Assembly: GCF_905220565.1 (NCBI RefSeq)
Contig: NC_059421.1
Location: 10,561,501-10,625,500, forward strand
Reading direction: 5' to 3'
DNA from: Melitaea cinxia
Taxonomy: Eukaryota; Arthropoda; Insecta; Lepidoptera; Nymphalidae
DNA: 64,000 nucleotides
Below the pieces are notes generated by a model. That model saw only the letters and a list, made by a program, of their open reading frames with translations. It searched no databases and was not told where the DNA came from. The translations under genes and the position numbers were made by a program. This document shows positions 1 to 10,334 of the stretch, piece by piece. Position 1 is the stretch's first letter, and each line of letters begins with the position of its first letter.

Positions 1-3000
1 GGCACTATTAAACATTTCTAGCATTTGCTTATCGGCGCCAACAAAATTAGTGCCATTGTCACTGTATATATCCTGACAATGGCCTCTACGAGCAGTAAAT
101 CTCCTAAACGCAGCAATAAAACCCTTTGCAGTCATATCAGTTACTGCTTCTAAATGGACTGCTCGTGTAACCATACACACGAATATGCAAATGTAACCTT
201 TATAAGACTTAGCTCCTCGGCCTGGTGAAAATCTTAGTAAGACAGGACCACAGTAATCAACACCAGAAGATTTGAATGGCTTACTGGGTTTCAACCGTGC
301 CTCGGGAAGCAGGCCCATTATAGGAGTAGTCTTCTTTGTTGAGTATCTCAGACAAATAGTGCATTCTCTAAAATATTTTTTAACACGTTCCTTAGCACGT
401 AAGATCCAGTACTTGGTTCTTATTAAGTTTAACATAGCCTGTGGGCCACCGTGCAATGTTTTGGTATGAGCATCCGCAATTAAAACCTTGGTAAAATGAT
501 GTTTACCAGGCATAATTATCGGGTGCTTCATGTCATAGCACGCGTCCGATTGTGCTATGCGTCCACTTACTCTTAATATCCCTTTTTGGTCCAAAAAGGG
601 ACAAAGAGATCGTAATTTACTCTTTTTAGGCACACATCCTTCAGTCTTTAACTGTTTTATCTCAAATAAAAATTCGCACTCCTGAACTTGTTTAATGCAT
701 CCTAATAAGGTTTCGTTCATTTCACTTGATGTGATATATTTAGGTAATTTAGGTCTATTTTCTTTCTTTAATTTATAATTTAAAACTCGTCTACAATAGG
801 AAACAATTTTTAATAATTTATTCAAAGATGAATATTTTGACCAAATAAAATTTTCCTCAATGTGAGATAAAACGGTTAAAGACTTGATTCGTTCCTCTTC
901 GTGTGTGTCGAATTGTATGCTCTCTGTTTTTACAGTAGCCTCTGATAACCATTGCGGCCCTCTCCACCACAACGTATGCTCTCTCAACTCTTTGGGTTGC
1001 AGACCACGCGAAGCACAATCCGCGGGGTTTGTCTCGGAAGAGACATGACTCCACTGCTGATAATCCATTATATTCAATATGGTGGACACTCTGTTGCTAA
1101 CAAATGTAGCCCATCGACTTGATCCTCCTTGGAGCCATGCTAACACTATGGTGGAGTCGGTCCATCCATAGAGATGTTTCTTAGGAATATCTAAAACTTG
1201 TGATACTTCACAAATAAGCTTGGCTGCTAAAGTGGCACCACACAATTCAAGTCGGGGTATAGTAATTTCTTTGACGATCGGGGCAACTCGTGTCTTCGCG
1301 GCCAGTAAATGTACGTACACTCTATTTGATCTATCAATCACTCGTATGTAAACTGCTGCCGCAAAGGCTGTTTTTGAAGAATCTGAAAATACATGTAACT
1401 CTCTCTTGCACTCTTTTGTAAAATTTAACCATCTAGGTATTTTGAGCTTCTTCAAATCCACTAACTCTTGTCTGTATTTTAGCCATTCATCATGTAATTC
1501 GTCCGTCAAACTTTCATCCCACTCCAAACCAGACTTCCACAGTTTCTGAATTAAAATCTTAGCATTAACTACCACTGGAGCAATCCAACCTAATGGGTCA
1601 TACAATCTCGCTACTTCCGATAATACTTGTCTTTTAGTGACTAAATCCTTAGGTTCAGGTAAGTCTACTACGTATTCAAAATTATCATTCTTCCTATTCC
1701 AACTCAATCCTAACACCTTGATTAAATCATTTAATTTAATAATTTGCCTTTCACTTGTCTCAATTTTTCCAATCTGTTCTAAAAACCTTTCATTATTACT
1801 GTTCCATTTCTGTAACTCAAAACCTCCACTCCTCATTAACTCATTCATCTCCTCATAAATTTTGATTACCTCACTAACCGTATCAGAACCAGTCATCAAA
1901 TCATCCATATAGTAGCCCTGTTTTGTTATTGCCGAAGCTAATGGATACCTTTTCTGTTCTAACTCAGCAAGTCTGTGCAAAACCTTGACCGCTAGATATG
2001 GCGCGCATGCTGTACCGAACGTTAAACGTAACAATTTGTAACGTTGTATAGGCTCGGACGGGTCGAATCTCCAGACAATTCTCTGAAAATCTGTGTCCTT
2101 GTCCGCCACTCTCACCATTCGATACATTTTGACAATATCGGCTACGATACAGATTTTATGATGACGCCATCTCATCAAGATGTGCCTTAAATCTTGTTGT
2201 AACCTTGGCCCAACAAGAAGCTCGTCATTTAGTGATACACCGTTGTCACCTTTGCTTGAAGCGTCAAAGACGACTCTCACCTTGGTAGTGTCTTTATCTT
2301 CTCTCACCACAGCGTGGTGAGGAAGATAGACAGCCTTTGATTTCTGCAACTCACTCTCAGAAACCATTCTCATGTGATTCATACTCAAGTACTCACTCAT
2401 AACCTTATTATATTCTTCTCTCAATTTTAAATCTTTCGATAACTTTCTCTCTAACCTTTCTAACCTATTCACAGCTCTCACTTCTGTATTACCATATTGA
2501 CACTTAGGATCGTCCGTTGCAAAAGGCAATCTCACTATAAATCTCCCTTCGTCATCTCTCACTGTAGTTGAATCAAACAAATCTTCACATACTTTCTCGC
2601 TATTAGTCATCTCTTTCTTTATTAAATTAGGCTCATTTTCCATTTCCCAAAACCTTTTAAGTAACTCATCCTCTTTCATATGTATGTGCATGCTAATGAG
2701 ATTATCTTTTGCCAACGTTCGATCTCCCTTTGACATTCTTCCTGACAAAATCCATCCAAACACTGTGTTTTGTGCTATTAAATTACAATCAGGATGCTTC
2801 ATAACGCCATCGAGTAATATTTCGCTATAAACCTCTGCACCTAACAGAATATCAATCTTACCTGGCGTCGAGTATGTAGGATCCGCTAAAGGAAGCTTAT
2901 CAATTTCTAACCATTTAGAAACTAGACTCACGTTGGTAGAAGGAAGCAGTGACGTTAATGAATGCAACACATAAGCATTAACTAGGATGTAACTAGCTGT

Positions 3001-4572
3001 ATTATGACGTGATTCCAAGCGAAGTGTAACCGTGTTTTTTATCTTCATACGACCATTCCCCAGCCCTGACACCCAGCCACTTACCGGTTTACGTACAAGA
3101 CCCAATAACTGCACAGTTGACTCAGACACAAAAGATGCTTGTGACCCTTGATCAAGTAAAGCGCGAATTATGTATTTAAAACCGTTAGAATGGAATACCT
3201 TAACCTTCGCCGTCGCAAGTAGCACGCAGTCGGGTTGTAGCTCTCCTCTAGAAAATGCAGTAGTTATGTGTGTGTCACCTCGCGTCGTATTCGCCCTCTC
3301 CTGCTGTGGTTCACTCGACGACACTGCGGCTGCCTGTTCCAGGTTACTGGCTGGCTCCTGGTTCTCTCTCTCAAAGTGTAGCATCGTGTGATGTCTTCTC
3401 CCACATTTCTTGCAGCTGAACGACTGACGACACTTAACAACCGCATGAGTTGGTGCCAGACAATTAAAACACAATTTGCTAGTTTGAACAAAGTCTTGTC
3501 TTTGCTTAGGTGTCATAAGGCTAAAACGCTTGCACTGGTTGAGATAATGAATTTCATGACACATCGGACACTCTTGTTTAGCTTTTGACTTCTCCTTTTC
3601 CTTCTCTAATGACGCGTGAAAAGATTTCGACTTAGCAGCTGACCTTGATGGTTGCGCAGCGCGGTTACCATTTGTATCTATCATTTCTAATGTCCTAAAT
3701 CTGTACTCTAAATAATCCCTCAATTGTATCCAAGTGGGCAACTCATCACATTTCATATTTAACTGCTGTTCCCATTGTTTGACAGATTCCGTATCCAATT
3801 TTGAGACGACTAAGTAAACGACAGACGCGTTAGCGTAACTGGATTCAGTGCTAATGCCTAAGTTCTCCAAAGACTTAAGACAAGTAGATGTCGTATCCAA
3901 CAAACTCCTAATTGCATTGGCTGATTCTGTTTGAATTTTCTTTGTGCTAAATAAAGTCCTCATAACAGCATTACAGTTATAACGCTTATTATTGTATCGC
4001 CGAACTAACTGCTTCCATGCTTCCTCATAATTTGCATCAGTCGTTGAAAAATTACTAAGTAAATTTAACGCTTCTCCACTTAAATTAGACTTTAAGTAAT
4101 GTAATTTTTGTACCGATGAAATATTCTTATTTTTGTGTATTAATGAGGAAAACATATCGTAAAAGGTTGGCCAGTCTTCATATCTGCCTTGAAAAGTAGG
4201 TAATTGTATGCGAGGTAGTTTTATATCACTACAATTATTGTTCGCGCCTTTGTAAACTGCTGGGCTAGGTAATTCGGATACTGACGGCAAAAAAGGTTGC
4301 AAAGCTTCTAGTAAACTCGATTTATACTGCACATATAGCTCCTCAAACATCTCATATTTTCCTTCGGTAAAATATGTTTCCTTCTTACCTTTCGCCCTTG
4401 CAACTACCTCCTTGTGTCCGTCTTTAAAATCTTTAAATAGTTGCTCTAACAACTCCAATCTCGTTTCTAAGTACTGACGCTTAATTCTTTCTTTTGAAGT
4501 TTTCTTGAAATTTCTCTCAGCCTTAATCAAATTATCAAACAACTCATCTTGTAACGAAAGAAGCGCCTCCAT
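1..4572 (-). CDS. BEL/Pao LTR retrotransposon gag-pol, cut by window edge
   Basis: One minus-strand frame opens at the ATG at 4572-4570 and I find no stop down to position 1, about 1,524 codons. Order from the N-terminus: gag with a helical start and a DUF1759-like region; zinc knuckles (a C-X2-C-X4-H-X4-C near 3475-3430, then a second Cys/His cluster); an aspartic protease with the variant active site DQGS (Asp codon 3153-3151) typical of Pao-type proteases; reverse transcriptase with YMDD (Met codon 1908-1906); RNase H; and integrase with its HHCC zinc region, first catalytic Asp in GVDYCGP (258-256) and second in SDNGTNF (60-58). The catalytic Glu and the C-terminus lie beyond the left edge. 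The frame is missed by stop-to-stop ORF calling only because it leaves the window. Sequence shows an intact frame; activity is inference. Confidence 0.93.
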   Translation of the reverse strand, partial: MEALLSLQDELFDNLIKAERNFKKTSKERIKRQYLETRLELLEQLFKDFKDGHKEVVARAKGKKETYFTEGKYEMFEELYVQYKSSLLEALQPFLPSVSELPSPAVYKGANNNCSDIKLPRIQLPTFQGRYEDWPTFYDMFSSLIHKNKNISSVQKLHYLKSNLSGEALNLLSNFSTTDANYEEAWKQLVRRYNNKRYNCNAVMRTLFSTKKIQTESANAIRSLLDTTSTCLKSLENLGISTESSYANASVVYLVVSKLDTESVKQWEQQLNMKCDELPTWIQLRDYLEYRFRTLEMIDTNGNRAAQPSRSAAKSKSFHASLEKEKEKSKAKQECPMCHEIHYLNQCKRFSLMTPKQRQDFVQTSKLCFNCLAPTHAVVKCRQSFSCKKCGRRHHTMLHFERENQEPASNLEQAAAVSSSEPQQERANTTRGDTHITTAFSRGELQPDCVLLATAKVKVFHSNGFKYIIRALLDQGSQASFVSESTVQLLGLVRKPVSGWVSGLGNGRMKIKNTVTLRLESRHNTASYILVNAYVLHSLTSLLPSTNVSLVSKWLEIDKLPLADPTYSTPGKIDILLGAEVYSEILLDGVMKHPDCNLIAQNTVFGWILSGRMSKGDRTLAKDNLISMHIHMKEDELLKRFWEMENEPNLIKKEMTNSEKVCEDLFDSTTVRDDEGRFIVRLPFATDDPKCQYGNTEVRAVNRLERLERKLSKDLKLREEYNKVMSEYLSMNHMRMVSESELQKSKAVYLPHHAVVREDKDTTKVRVVFDASSKGDNGVSLNDELLVGPRLQQDLRHILMRWRHHKICIVADIVKMYRMVRVADKDTDFQRIVWRFDPSEPIQRYKLLRLTFGTACAPYLAVKVLHRLAELEQKRYPLASAITKQGYYMDDLMTGSDTVSEVIKIYEEMNELMRSGGFELQKWNSNNERFLEQIGKIETSERQIIKLNDLIKVLGLSWNRKNDNFEYVVDLPEPKDLVTKRQVLSEVARLYDPLGWIAPVVVNAKILIQKLWKSGLEWDESLTDELHDEWLKYRQELVDLKKLKIPRWLNFTKECKRELHVFSDSSKTAFAAAVYIRVIDRSNRVYVHLLAAKTRVAPIVKEITIPRLELCGATLAAKLICEVSQVLDIPKKHLYGWTDSTIVLAWLQGGSSRWATFVSNRVSTILNIMDYQQWSHVSSETNPADCASRGLQPKELREHTLWWRGPQWLSEATVKTESIQFDTHEEERIKSLTVLSHIEENFIWSKYSSLNKLLKIVSYCRRVLNYKLKKENRPKLPKYITSSEMNETLLGCIKQVQECEFLFEIKQLKTEGCVPKKSKLRSLCPFLDQKGILRVSGRIAQSDACYDMKHPIIMPGKHHFTKVLIADAHTKTLHGGPQAMLNLIRTKYWILRAKERVKKYFRECTICLRYSTKKTTPIMGLLPEARLKPSKPFKSSGVDYCGPVLLRFSPGRGAKSYKGYICIFVCMVTRAVHLEAVTDMTAKGFIAAFRRFTARRGHCQDIYSDNGTNFVGADKQMLEMFNSA

Positions 4573-4949
4573 TGTAAAAACAAATAAACTCGCACAGCAA
4601 TCACAGCAAAATACTTCGATCGATCACTTGTTTTAATTAATTAGTTCTCGTAAAGTAACAGTTTATTTTAATCTCTTTAAACACTCACTCAAAGTACTGT
4701 TATAATGATTTACACCAAAAGTCACCTTATAACTTTTAAATAAATAACAAATTCACATCAATCGATTTCACTGTAATAATTCGCTTTTTTAAAAACAAAC
4801 TTTTATAAAACTATAACTTGAATAATTATTAACAACAAGTAAAAACGTTTTATACGACTCCCTATCGCACACAAGTTATATTCTTTTGTTCTCGCGGGTC
4901 GGCCGGGCTCGATGCTTCTTAATACGATCCGGTTCGAATATGGACCAAA
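4573..4949 (-). other. BEL/Pao 5' leader
   Basis: This AT-rich untranslated leader lies between the putative LTR and the gag ATG. In element orientation it starts with TTTGGTCCATATTCGAACC directly after the LTR, where the primer-binding site should lie. I could not match that sequence to a complete tRNA 3' end, so the primer is unassigned. Confidence 0.5.
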
Positions 4950-5382
4950 TGTTCAATTGAATAAGGTTGATATTTGCTTGCGGCGATTGGTTTTAAGAAA
5001 ACGACGTGTAGTTTGAATGCAAGTTTATTTGCGACTGATTTGACAATCATTCATCATAGTGGACTGTACAAATGCACGCATAGATAGTTTCTCTATAAAC
5101 ATGTCTATAGGTATACAACACAAAATTTTAATCTGTTTGGACAGTAGGCGTGTATGTTCAAGCTTTGATCCTTTTATTGGAGAACTTTGCCCAACAGTTG
5201 GAAGCTTACAGAACCATTGATTCATTCGCTCTTTTATTTTATTACAAAATAAATGATAAAGGTTCAATGCGGGCGCGTTTCAAAAATGTTTCTGGAAAGA
5301 TTTCAATTAGGTCTACTAAGTTTTATTTCTAAGACACTCGACCCTGACCTGAAAAGGTTGCGATATCTTCGTTCAATATACA
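4950..5382 (-). repeat. Putative 5' LTR of the left BEL/Pao element
   Basis: In element orientation the segment begins TGTATATTGAACG and ends ATTCAATTGAACA, giving the TG...CA ends expected of an LTR. It carries an AATAAA polyadenylation signal near 5030. Only one LTR is in the window, so the boundaries come from these termini and from position relative to gag, not from an LTR-LTR alignment. Its right edge is about 30 bp from the DNA transposon. Confidence 0.5.
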
Positions 5383-5411
5383 GTTGTTAAAGTTTTAATA
5401 AATAATATCGA

Positions 5412-5437
5412 CGGGTCCTACGTATAAGGGCCAATGT
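5412..5437 (+). repeat. Left TIR of the DNA transposon
   Basis: This 26-bp arm is perfectly inverted relative to 8974-8999. Its inner part AAGGGCCAATGT recurs inside the element, as expected for a transposase-binding sequence. Confidence 0.9.
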
Positions 5438-5895
5438 AACAATTTAAGCATTTTCATTTTTTTGTTTTAAATGCTTCCTTTTAGTCTAGTTAACAAATTG
5501 CGCTTAAAAAAATACAAATTTGTAGGTGCAAATGCTATTTTTTTCTGTAGTAAAAGGGCTTATCTAACATAATTTTAAACGTATAAAGGCTAAAAAGTTA
5601 TTCGAGACTTGTACGCGGGGGAAATCCCGCGTCTTTGTTTACTTCAACGGCCGATCAGTCAGTTGAGCGCTTCTACGACACACAGAACTATGTCGCGCTG
5701 CAATAATAATTAACCATTTTTTTTCTAGTTTTATGTGTGTTATAAGATCTAACTTATGCAACATGACTTCGAAATATAATTCTAAATACAGCAGAAGTCA
5801 GAATTTAGTCAACTTAGCAATTGGTAATGTAAATAATAGTAACTCGAGTGAGGAACTTGATTACAAAAACGACGAAAATAAACAAACCGAACTTT

Positions 5896-6348
5896 GTAAG
5901 TATTTCATTATTTTACAGTATTTTCGTATGTTAATAACATTGATATTTACGTAATGCATAGTTAATTATTGTACATATAATTAAAAAAAAATCCTGTATT
6001 CTGGATAAAAGGGCCAATGTGGTACTTTGGCCCTTATACTAGTTTTATTTTAAAAACAGACACATAGGCCATATATTTTTATTTTTAAATTACTTGATTT
6101 GTGTTATTTTATTTACCAGTCTTGTACACCGTTAGGGATTAAAGTGGCTTACGCCGAGTTGCACGAAACAAAATTAAAATTAAAGTAGAGATTAAACTAA
6201 TTTAATCACAAGAATTTCATACAATTCTTGCGATTAAATTAGTTTAATCACTACTTAAATTTTAATTTCTTTTCATGCAACTCGGCGTTAGTGTTTATTA
6301 AGTAATAGCTACATTACTACATAGTGTACACATAGATTTTTTTTTCAG
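5896..6348 (+). other. Intron of the transposase-like gene
   Basis: The intron runs from GTAAGT to a poly-T tract plus CAG. It contains a palindrome made from the element's TIR core (6005-6039) and a PIF/Harbinger-type MITE (6152-6287). Splicing is predicted from the signals and from phase agreement, not observed. Confidence 0.7.
6152..6287. mobile_element. 136-bp MITE, PIF/Harbinger type, in the intron
   Basis: The sequence is a nearly full-length inverted repeat with ends CGCCGAGTTGCA, flanked on both sides by TTA (6149-6151 and 6288-6290). A 3-bp TTA/TAA duplication is the usual mark of PIF/Harbinger elements. It has no coding capacity. Confidence 0.75.
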
Positions 6349-8973
6349 CTTCTCCGTTATCATTTGAAGTTGATGAGATATTTAAGAATTATAGCAATCT
6401 CAATTTGTTGCAAGACATATTTGATGACGACGAAGAGTTAAATCAAAGCCAAGAGCTAATTCAAAAAACAATCGAGCCCGATCTTCAAGATATATGTAGC
6501 GAACATACTCCTATGCCGTCACCAAATGGCAGTATCAATCTTTTTGGTGATGAAGATCCAATCCCATCAGTTGTATCTTTGCTAACGGATGGCAATGTAT
6601 CCTCTCCGATTTCACAATACTCATCCGGAGAGGTTTCTGTTCCATTAAGTTCCAGGAAAAGAAAATTTACAAAAAAAAAGAGACAGCGGAAGGTAGCGAG
6701 AAAAATTTTGTCCTGAATGGATAGATTCAAAGAGAAAAAAACTGAAAAATACGGGAAAGTCATACTAAAGTCGAAATGGTAAGTTAAGATTTGGAAAAAA
6801 CTGGGAGAACCATGTCAAAACGAAAGTAGATAATAGAGGTAGGCATAGTAACCATAAAACATCTATAGACCCAGAAATGATCAAAAGTATTTGTGATCAC
6901 GTCAACTCATTCGAACCGGTTGATTCACACTATTGTCGTAAAGAAAGTAATAAGCTTTATTTAGACGGATCATTAAGTTTTACTCGAATGTTTAATTTAT
7001 ATAAAGAGTGGTTTGATGCAACTAAGTATGGTACCAAGTGTGAGTCATTAAGGCAGTATAGAGATGTGGTAAATAAAAATATCAATCTGTCATTTCACAA
7101 ACCCAAAAAGGATCAATTTCATGTCTGTATATCTTATAAAAATAGTCCAATAACTCCGGATATAAAAGAAAACTTTGAAAATCATATCAAGAATAAAAAT
7201 GTGTGTCGAGCTTTAAAACAGGAATATAAACATTACGCACAAAATAATCCTAAAACATTTTGTGCTACATTTAATTTACAAAAACTGTTGCTGGCTCCTA
7301 GTGGTGGAATTAGTTTATTTTATTATTGTAAGCGTTTGAAAGTTCATAATTTATCCGTGTTTGATATTGGAAATTTGGTCAGTACCTGCTATTTGTGGAA
7401 TGAACAAATAGCTATGAAAGGCTCAAACGAAATAGCTAGCTGTATTTACGATATTATTAAACTTAAGACTAAAGAAGGCTGTGATGACTTTAGATTTTGG
7501 TCAGATAATTGTACTGGCCAAAATAGAAATAGGATAATGTTTTTTATGTACATCTATGCAGCTAACCAGTTAAGTATTGATATTAAACATACTTTCTTTG
7601 AAAAGGGACATACACAAAATGAAGGTGATTCCATTCATGCCACAATTGAGAAAGCTTCAAGACATAAGAATATTTATACACCATCAGAGTGGAGTTCACT
7701 AATAAGATGGGCTAAAGCAAAAGGAGCTCCTTATAATGTTATAGATGTAGCTCAAAGCATGGTTTTCGACTTTAAAAAGATGCAAGCAAGTGTTTGTAAA
7801 ACAACTGGACTAAAAATTCAGAAGGACAAAAAGTGCCTTGGTCTAAAATCAAACAAGTTCGGGTCAGTAAGCATGAACCATACATCCTGTTTTACAAATT
7901 GGATCTATCTGAAGATGCTTTAGAAAACCGCATTGACATTTCTAATGTTTCTGTTAGGACAAGACGACAAATTGCTGACAGATCGGAAATACCTTTAAAA
8001 TTATGTTATAATCAGTTATTACCAATTCATCCATCCAAAAAAAAAAAGATTTAATTGATTTATGTCGAAAAAATATTATTCCACCAGTTTATCATACGTA
8101 TTACGAAAATTTGGTTGTATCTAATGATAATTCAATGATTATTACCAGTGATAATGATGACAACGAGTGATTTTGTTTTGTTTTTTGATGTTTATTTTTT
8201 GTTAATTTTTATTTTATTATTTATTCCTCTTAGATCGTGTACTAAAAATCTCTAATTGTGTTTTAATAAGTTTTGATTTTATGCAAAAGTATAATTTGTT
8301 ATTTCTTTTAATATTATTTTACTTAACTTTAATTATCAGTTTAGTTTGAGGTATCTATAATTAAAAAAATGATAATAATCATAAGTTTGTTGACTTCCAA
8401 CGTGGTTTTGGGAGGGTTTTAACATTAATTGTTGATTATTTGATAGCCATTCTCTTAAAAAACTTCGATAATTCCATAGAAAAAAAAAAAAAAAAAGCCT
8501 AATTGTTTTATTTGTTTCTATTTTTGTGACCTAACTGAGGGTTAAGAATATTATGTGACCAAATAAGACAACGTATAAGTGCCAATGTGAAATATGTCAT
8601 AAAAGAATTACATTATTATCATTTATTTAGCTTATTTATTTATTTTAAATATTTTCCATAAATATTAGTAGGTTCAAAATTTTAAAATACACATTCTTTT
8701 AAAATTTGTTTTTGCCGAGTAGATCGACCAAAATGACTCATTGGCCTTTTTATTATTATTTTTTCAATATAATCAAAGTAAAAAAAGTCGCGTATATAGG
8801 CATATCTACAATAACTAAAAAACCAATAATATACAATTAAATCTATCTAGTTAGAAAAATGAACATTAGGTGTCATAGTAACTATGCAAAATTTCAATAA
8901 CATAAGTTGAAGCAGTTAAAAATTATATCAAATTGAAACTTTGAGAGCCTGTATTGAAAAGTTGTCAATTTTC

Positions 8974-8999
8974 ACATTGGCCCTTATACGTAGGACCCG
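8974..8999 (-). repeat. Right TIR of the DNA transposon
   Basis: This arm matches 5412-5437 in inverted orientation over 26 bp and is followed by TCGA. Confidence 0.9.
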
Positions 9000-9194
9000 T
9001 CGATATCTTTTGTGAGTTTCACGTATTTTTACAAAGAAATTTGTTAAAAATAATATGTTTTTGCTTCTGCTATTTTAAATTAATGTAGACATACGTATTT
9101 TAATTAATATTATGCACAAAATTTAAAAATCGGTAAAAAAAATTGGAAAATGTATAAAATACTTCTATTGACAATTAAAACCATTTATTACTCA

Positions 9195-9446
9195 ACTTCA
9201 AAAAAGGAGTAGGTACTAGTTTCTTCAGAACTTCTTACTCGATGGAGCTATTTCGATGATTTTTTAATTGAAGGCTGGAGCTTATCGTATAGTCCAATTT
9301 AGGATTAAGATCTGATAAATACTTTTAAGTTATATCTAATAACGCGTATTTACTTTAACCATTTTTTCGTCTACCTACGTTATATTCCTGATCGTTGTCA
9401 TGAGATCGATTAAAATTGTTTTTTTTCGTTTGCCAGCAAACACAAT
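9195..9446 (-). repeat. Family F repeat, partial
   Basis: The copy runs from CAACTTCAAAAAAGGAG through the TTTTTTCGTCTACCTACG block to TTTCGTTTGCCAGC, in reverse orientation to the full-length F copy at 48129-48775. It is a diverged, internally deleted copy. Confidence 0.6.
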
Positions 9447-9478
9447 TATTTCAGATATATCTCTATTTATTTTAACAC

Positions 9479-9561
9479 CCCAGAGGTTTTAGTCCGTGCG
9501 AATCGGACACTCCCTCCAGCTCCCCCTGGGCTGGAGGCATCCGATAGGGATTTCCTCTGGG
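9479..9561. other. Compact three-helix stem-loop
   Basis: Three perfect helices nest in 83 bases: CCCAGAGG (9479-9486) with CCTCTGGG (9554-9561); ATCGGA (9502-9507) with TCCGAT (9540-9545); CCTCCAGC (9513-9520) with GCTGGAGG (9530-9537). It is GC-rich inside very AT-rich DNA. It matches none of the other repeats here. It could be a structured RNA or part of an unrecognised element. Confidence 0.5.
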
Positions 9562-10139
9562 TCAAAAAAAAGGCATATCTCTATCGTTGGTATAAAGGTG
9601 AATACTCTGTACCATATTGCCTCATTTGCACTTTTACTGCCTGCACTATTATGTAGTTACGTTTTGAAGTGTTCCCCGCTTCACCGCTGAAGACAATTTC
9701 GTGCAATAACCGTTATCTAACCGCTAATTTGCAAAAACGGAATTACCAAAGGCGTTCTCTTTTGAAGTAGATTATAGTAACGTATTGGCCAAAAGCCTAA
9801 CACCTCACCCTTTTGCAGTCCACTGCTGGACATAGGTCTCTCCCAAGTTCGCGCTTTTGCTTTGGTTATACCCTATAAGCAAAACAACTTCAAATATAAA
9901 TTTAAGCTTGTTTGTATATGTCTGTATATTTATTTAAAAAAAGTTGGAAACGTAAATTAATTAATTAATTTATTATTTATACGTCTATGTATGTCTATTA
10001 CAACTTTCCATTTATATATGCGATATACGTACATATATTTTATTTTTATTTTTTTATTTTTACATTATTTATTTATCTAAATATATTGTATATGTTTAGG
10101 TAAAAGTGTACACTTAAACCATCTCCATATATACCATTT
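9562..10139. other. AT-rich stretch with a family B scrap
   Basis: Only about 40 bases near 9820-9860 match the family B end (CAGTCCACTGCTGGACATAG). No gene or other repeat is recognisable. Confidence 0.5.
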
Positions 10140-10262
10140 CCTCTGCCCAAAGGTTGCCTGGAACAGATCGTTCATTAGCGATAAGGCCGCCTTTTGTACT
10201 TATCTCCTGTTTTTATTTTTTGTAATTTTGCTCATTCTTGGTGTACAATAAATAGTTTTTGT
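10140..10262 (+). repeat. RTE-like LINE 3' tail
   Basis: The segment from AAAGGTTGCCTGGAACAGATC through GATAAGGCCGCC to a CAATAAA-type end matches the copy at 41648-41785. I recognise it as a common lepidopteran RTE-type 3' untranslated end. No reverse transcriptase sequence remains. Confidence 0.6.
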
Positions 10263-10334
10263 TACTATTATTATTATAATTGAATAACATTTATAAGAAG
10301 ATCAAATTACAGACTGTCAATATACGTCTTAATG

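Larger units (their letters stand above)
5763..8170 (+). pseudogene. Two-exon transposase-like gene, frameshifted and internally deleted
   Basis: Exon 1 starts at ATG 5763 (an in-frame ATG also exists at 5733) and ends at 5895 before GTAAGT. Exon 2 starts at 6349 after a T-rich tract and CAG, and the splice keeps frame. Exon 2 encodes an acidic then Lys/Arg-rich N-terminal region. The frame is lost by a shift near 6700-6712, a TAA at 6766-6768 and an apparent deletion around 6800-6830 that removes a Cys-rich segment I expect in this family. Frame 6877-7830 encodes the core: HKPKKDQ, SDNCTGQNRNR (Asp codon 7504-7506) and EKGHTQNEGDSIH. Shifts near 7820-7830 and in the A-run near 8045 are needed to reach the stop at 8168-8170. 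I recognise this as a repeated arthropod protein family with a CxGQN motif; a DDE-type role is inferred from the TIRs around it. Confidence 0.75.
5412..8999 (+). mobile_element. DNA transposon with 26-bp TIRs, transposase-like pseudogene
   Basis: Perfect 26-bp terminal inverted repeats (5412-5437 and 8974-8999) begin CGGGTCCTACGTATAAGG. They are flanked by TCGA at 5408-5411 and 9000-9003, read as a 4-bp target duplication; the flanks also extend the inversion by a few bases (ATATCGA), so a different boundary cannot be excluded. The 3.6-kb element holds one two-exon gene in the same orientation. Parts of the TIR core recur inside it near 6005-6039 and 8571-8590. The superfamily is not assigned. 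A 4-bp duplication would fit Sola-like elements, but I have no alignment to support that. Confidence 0.85.

Noticed and set aside
4916..4950. TTCGAACCGG-containing sequence after the left BEL/Pao LTR as a tRNA primer site
   Set aside because: It resembles a tRNA T-loop, but only about eight bases follow it, too few for a complete tRNA 3' end, so no primer tRNA is named.
6485..6763. 92-codon minus-strand ORF opposite exon 2
   Set aside because: Antisense shadow of the transposase-like exon, with no independent support.
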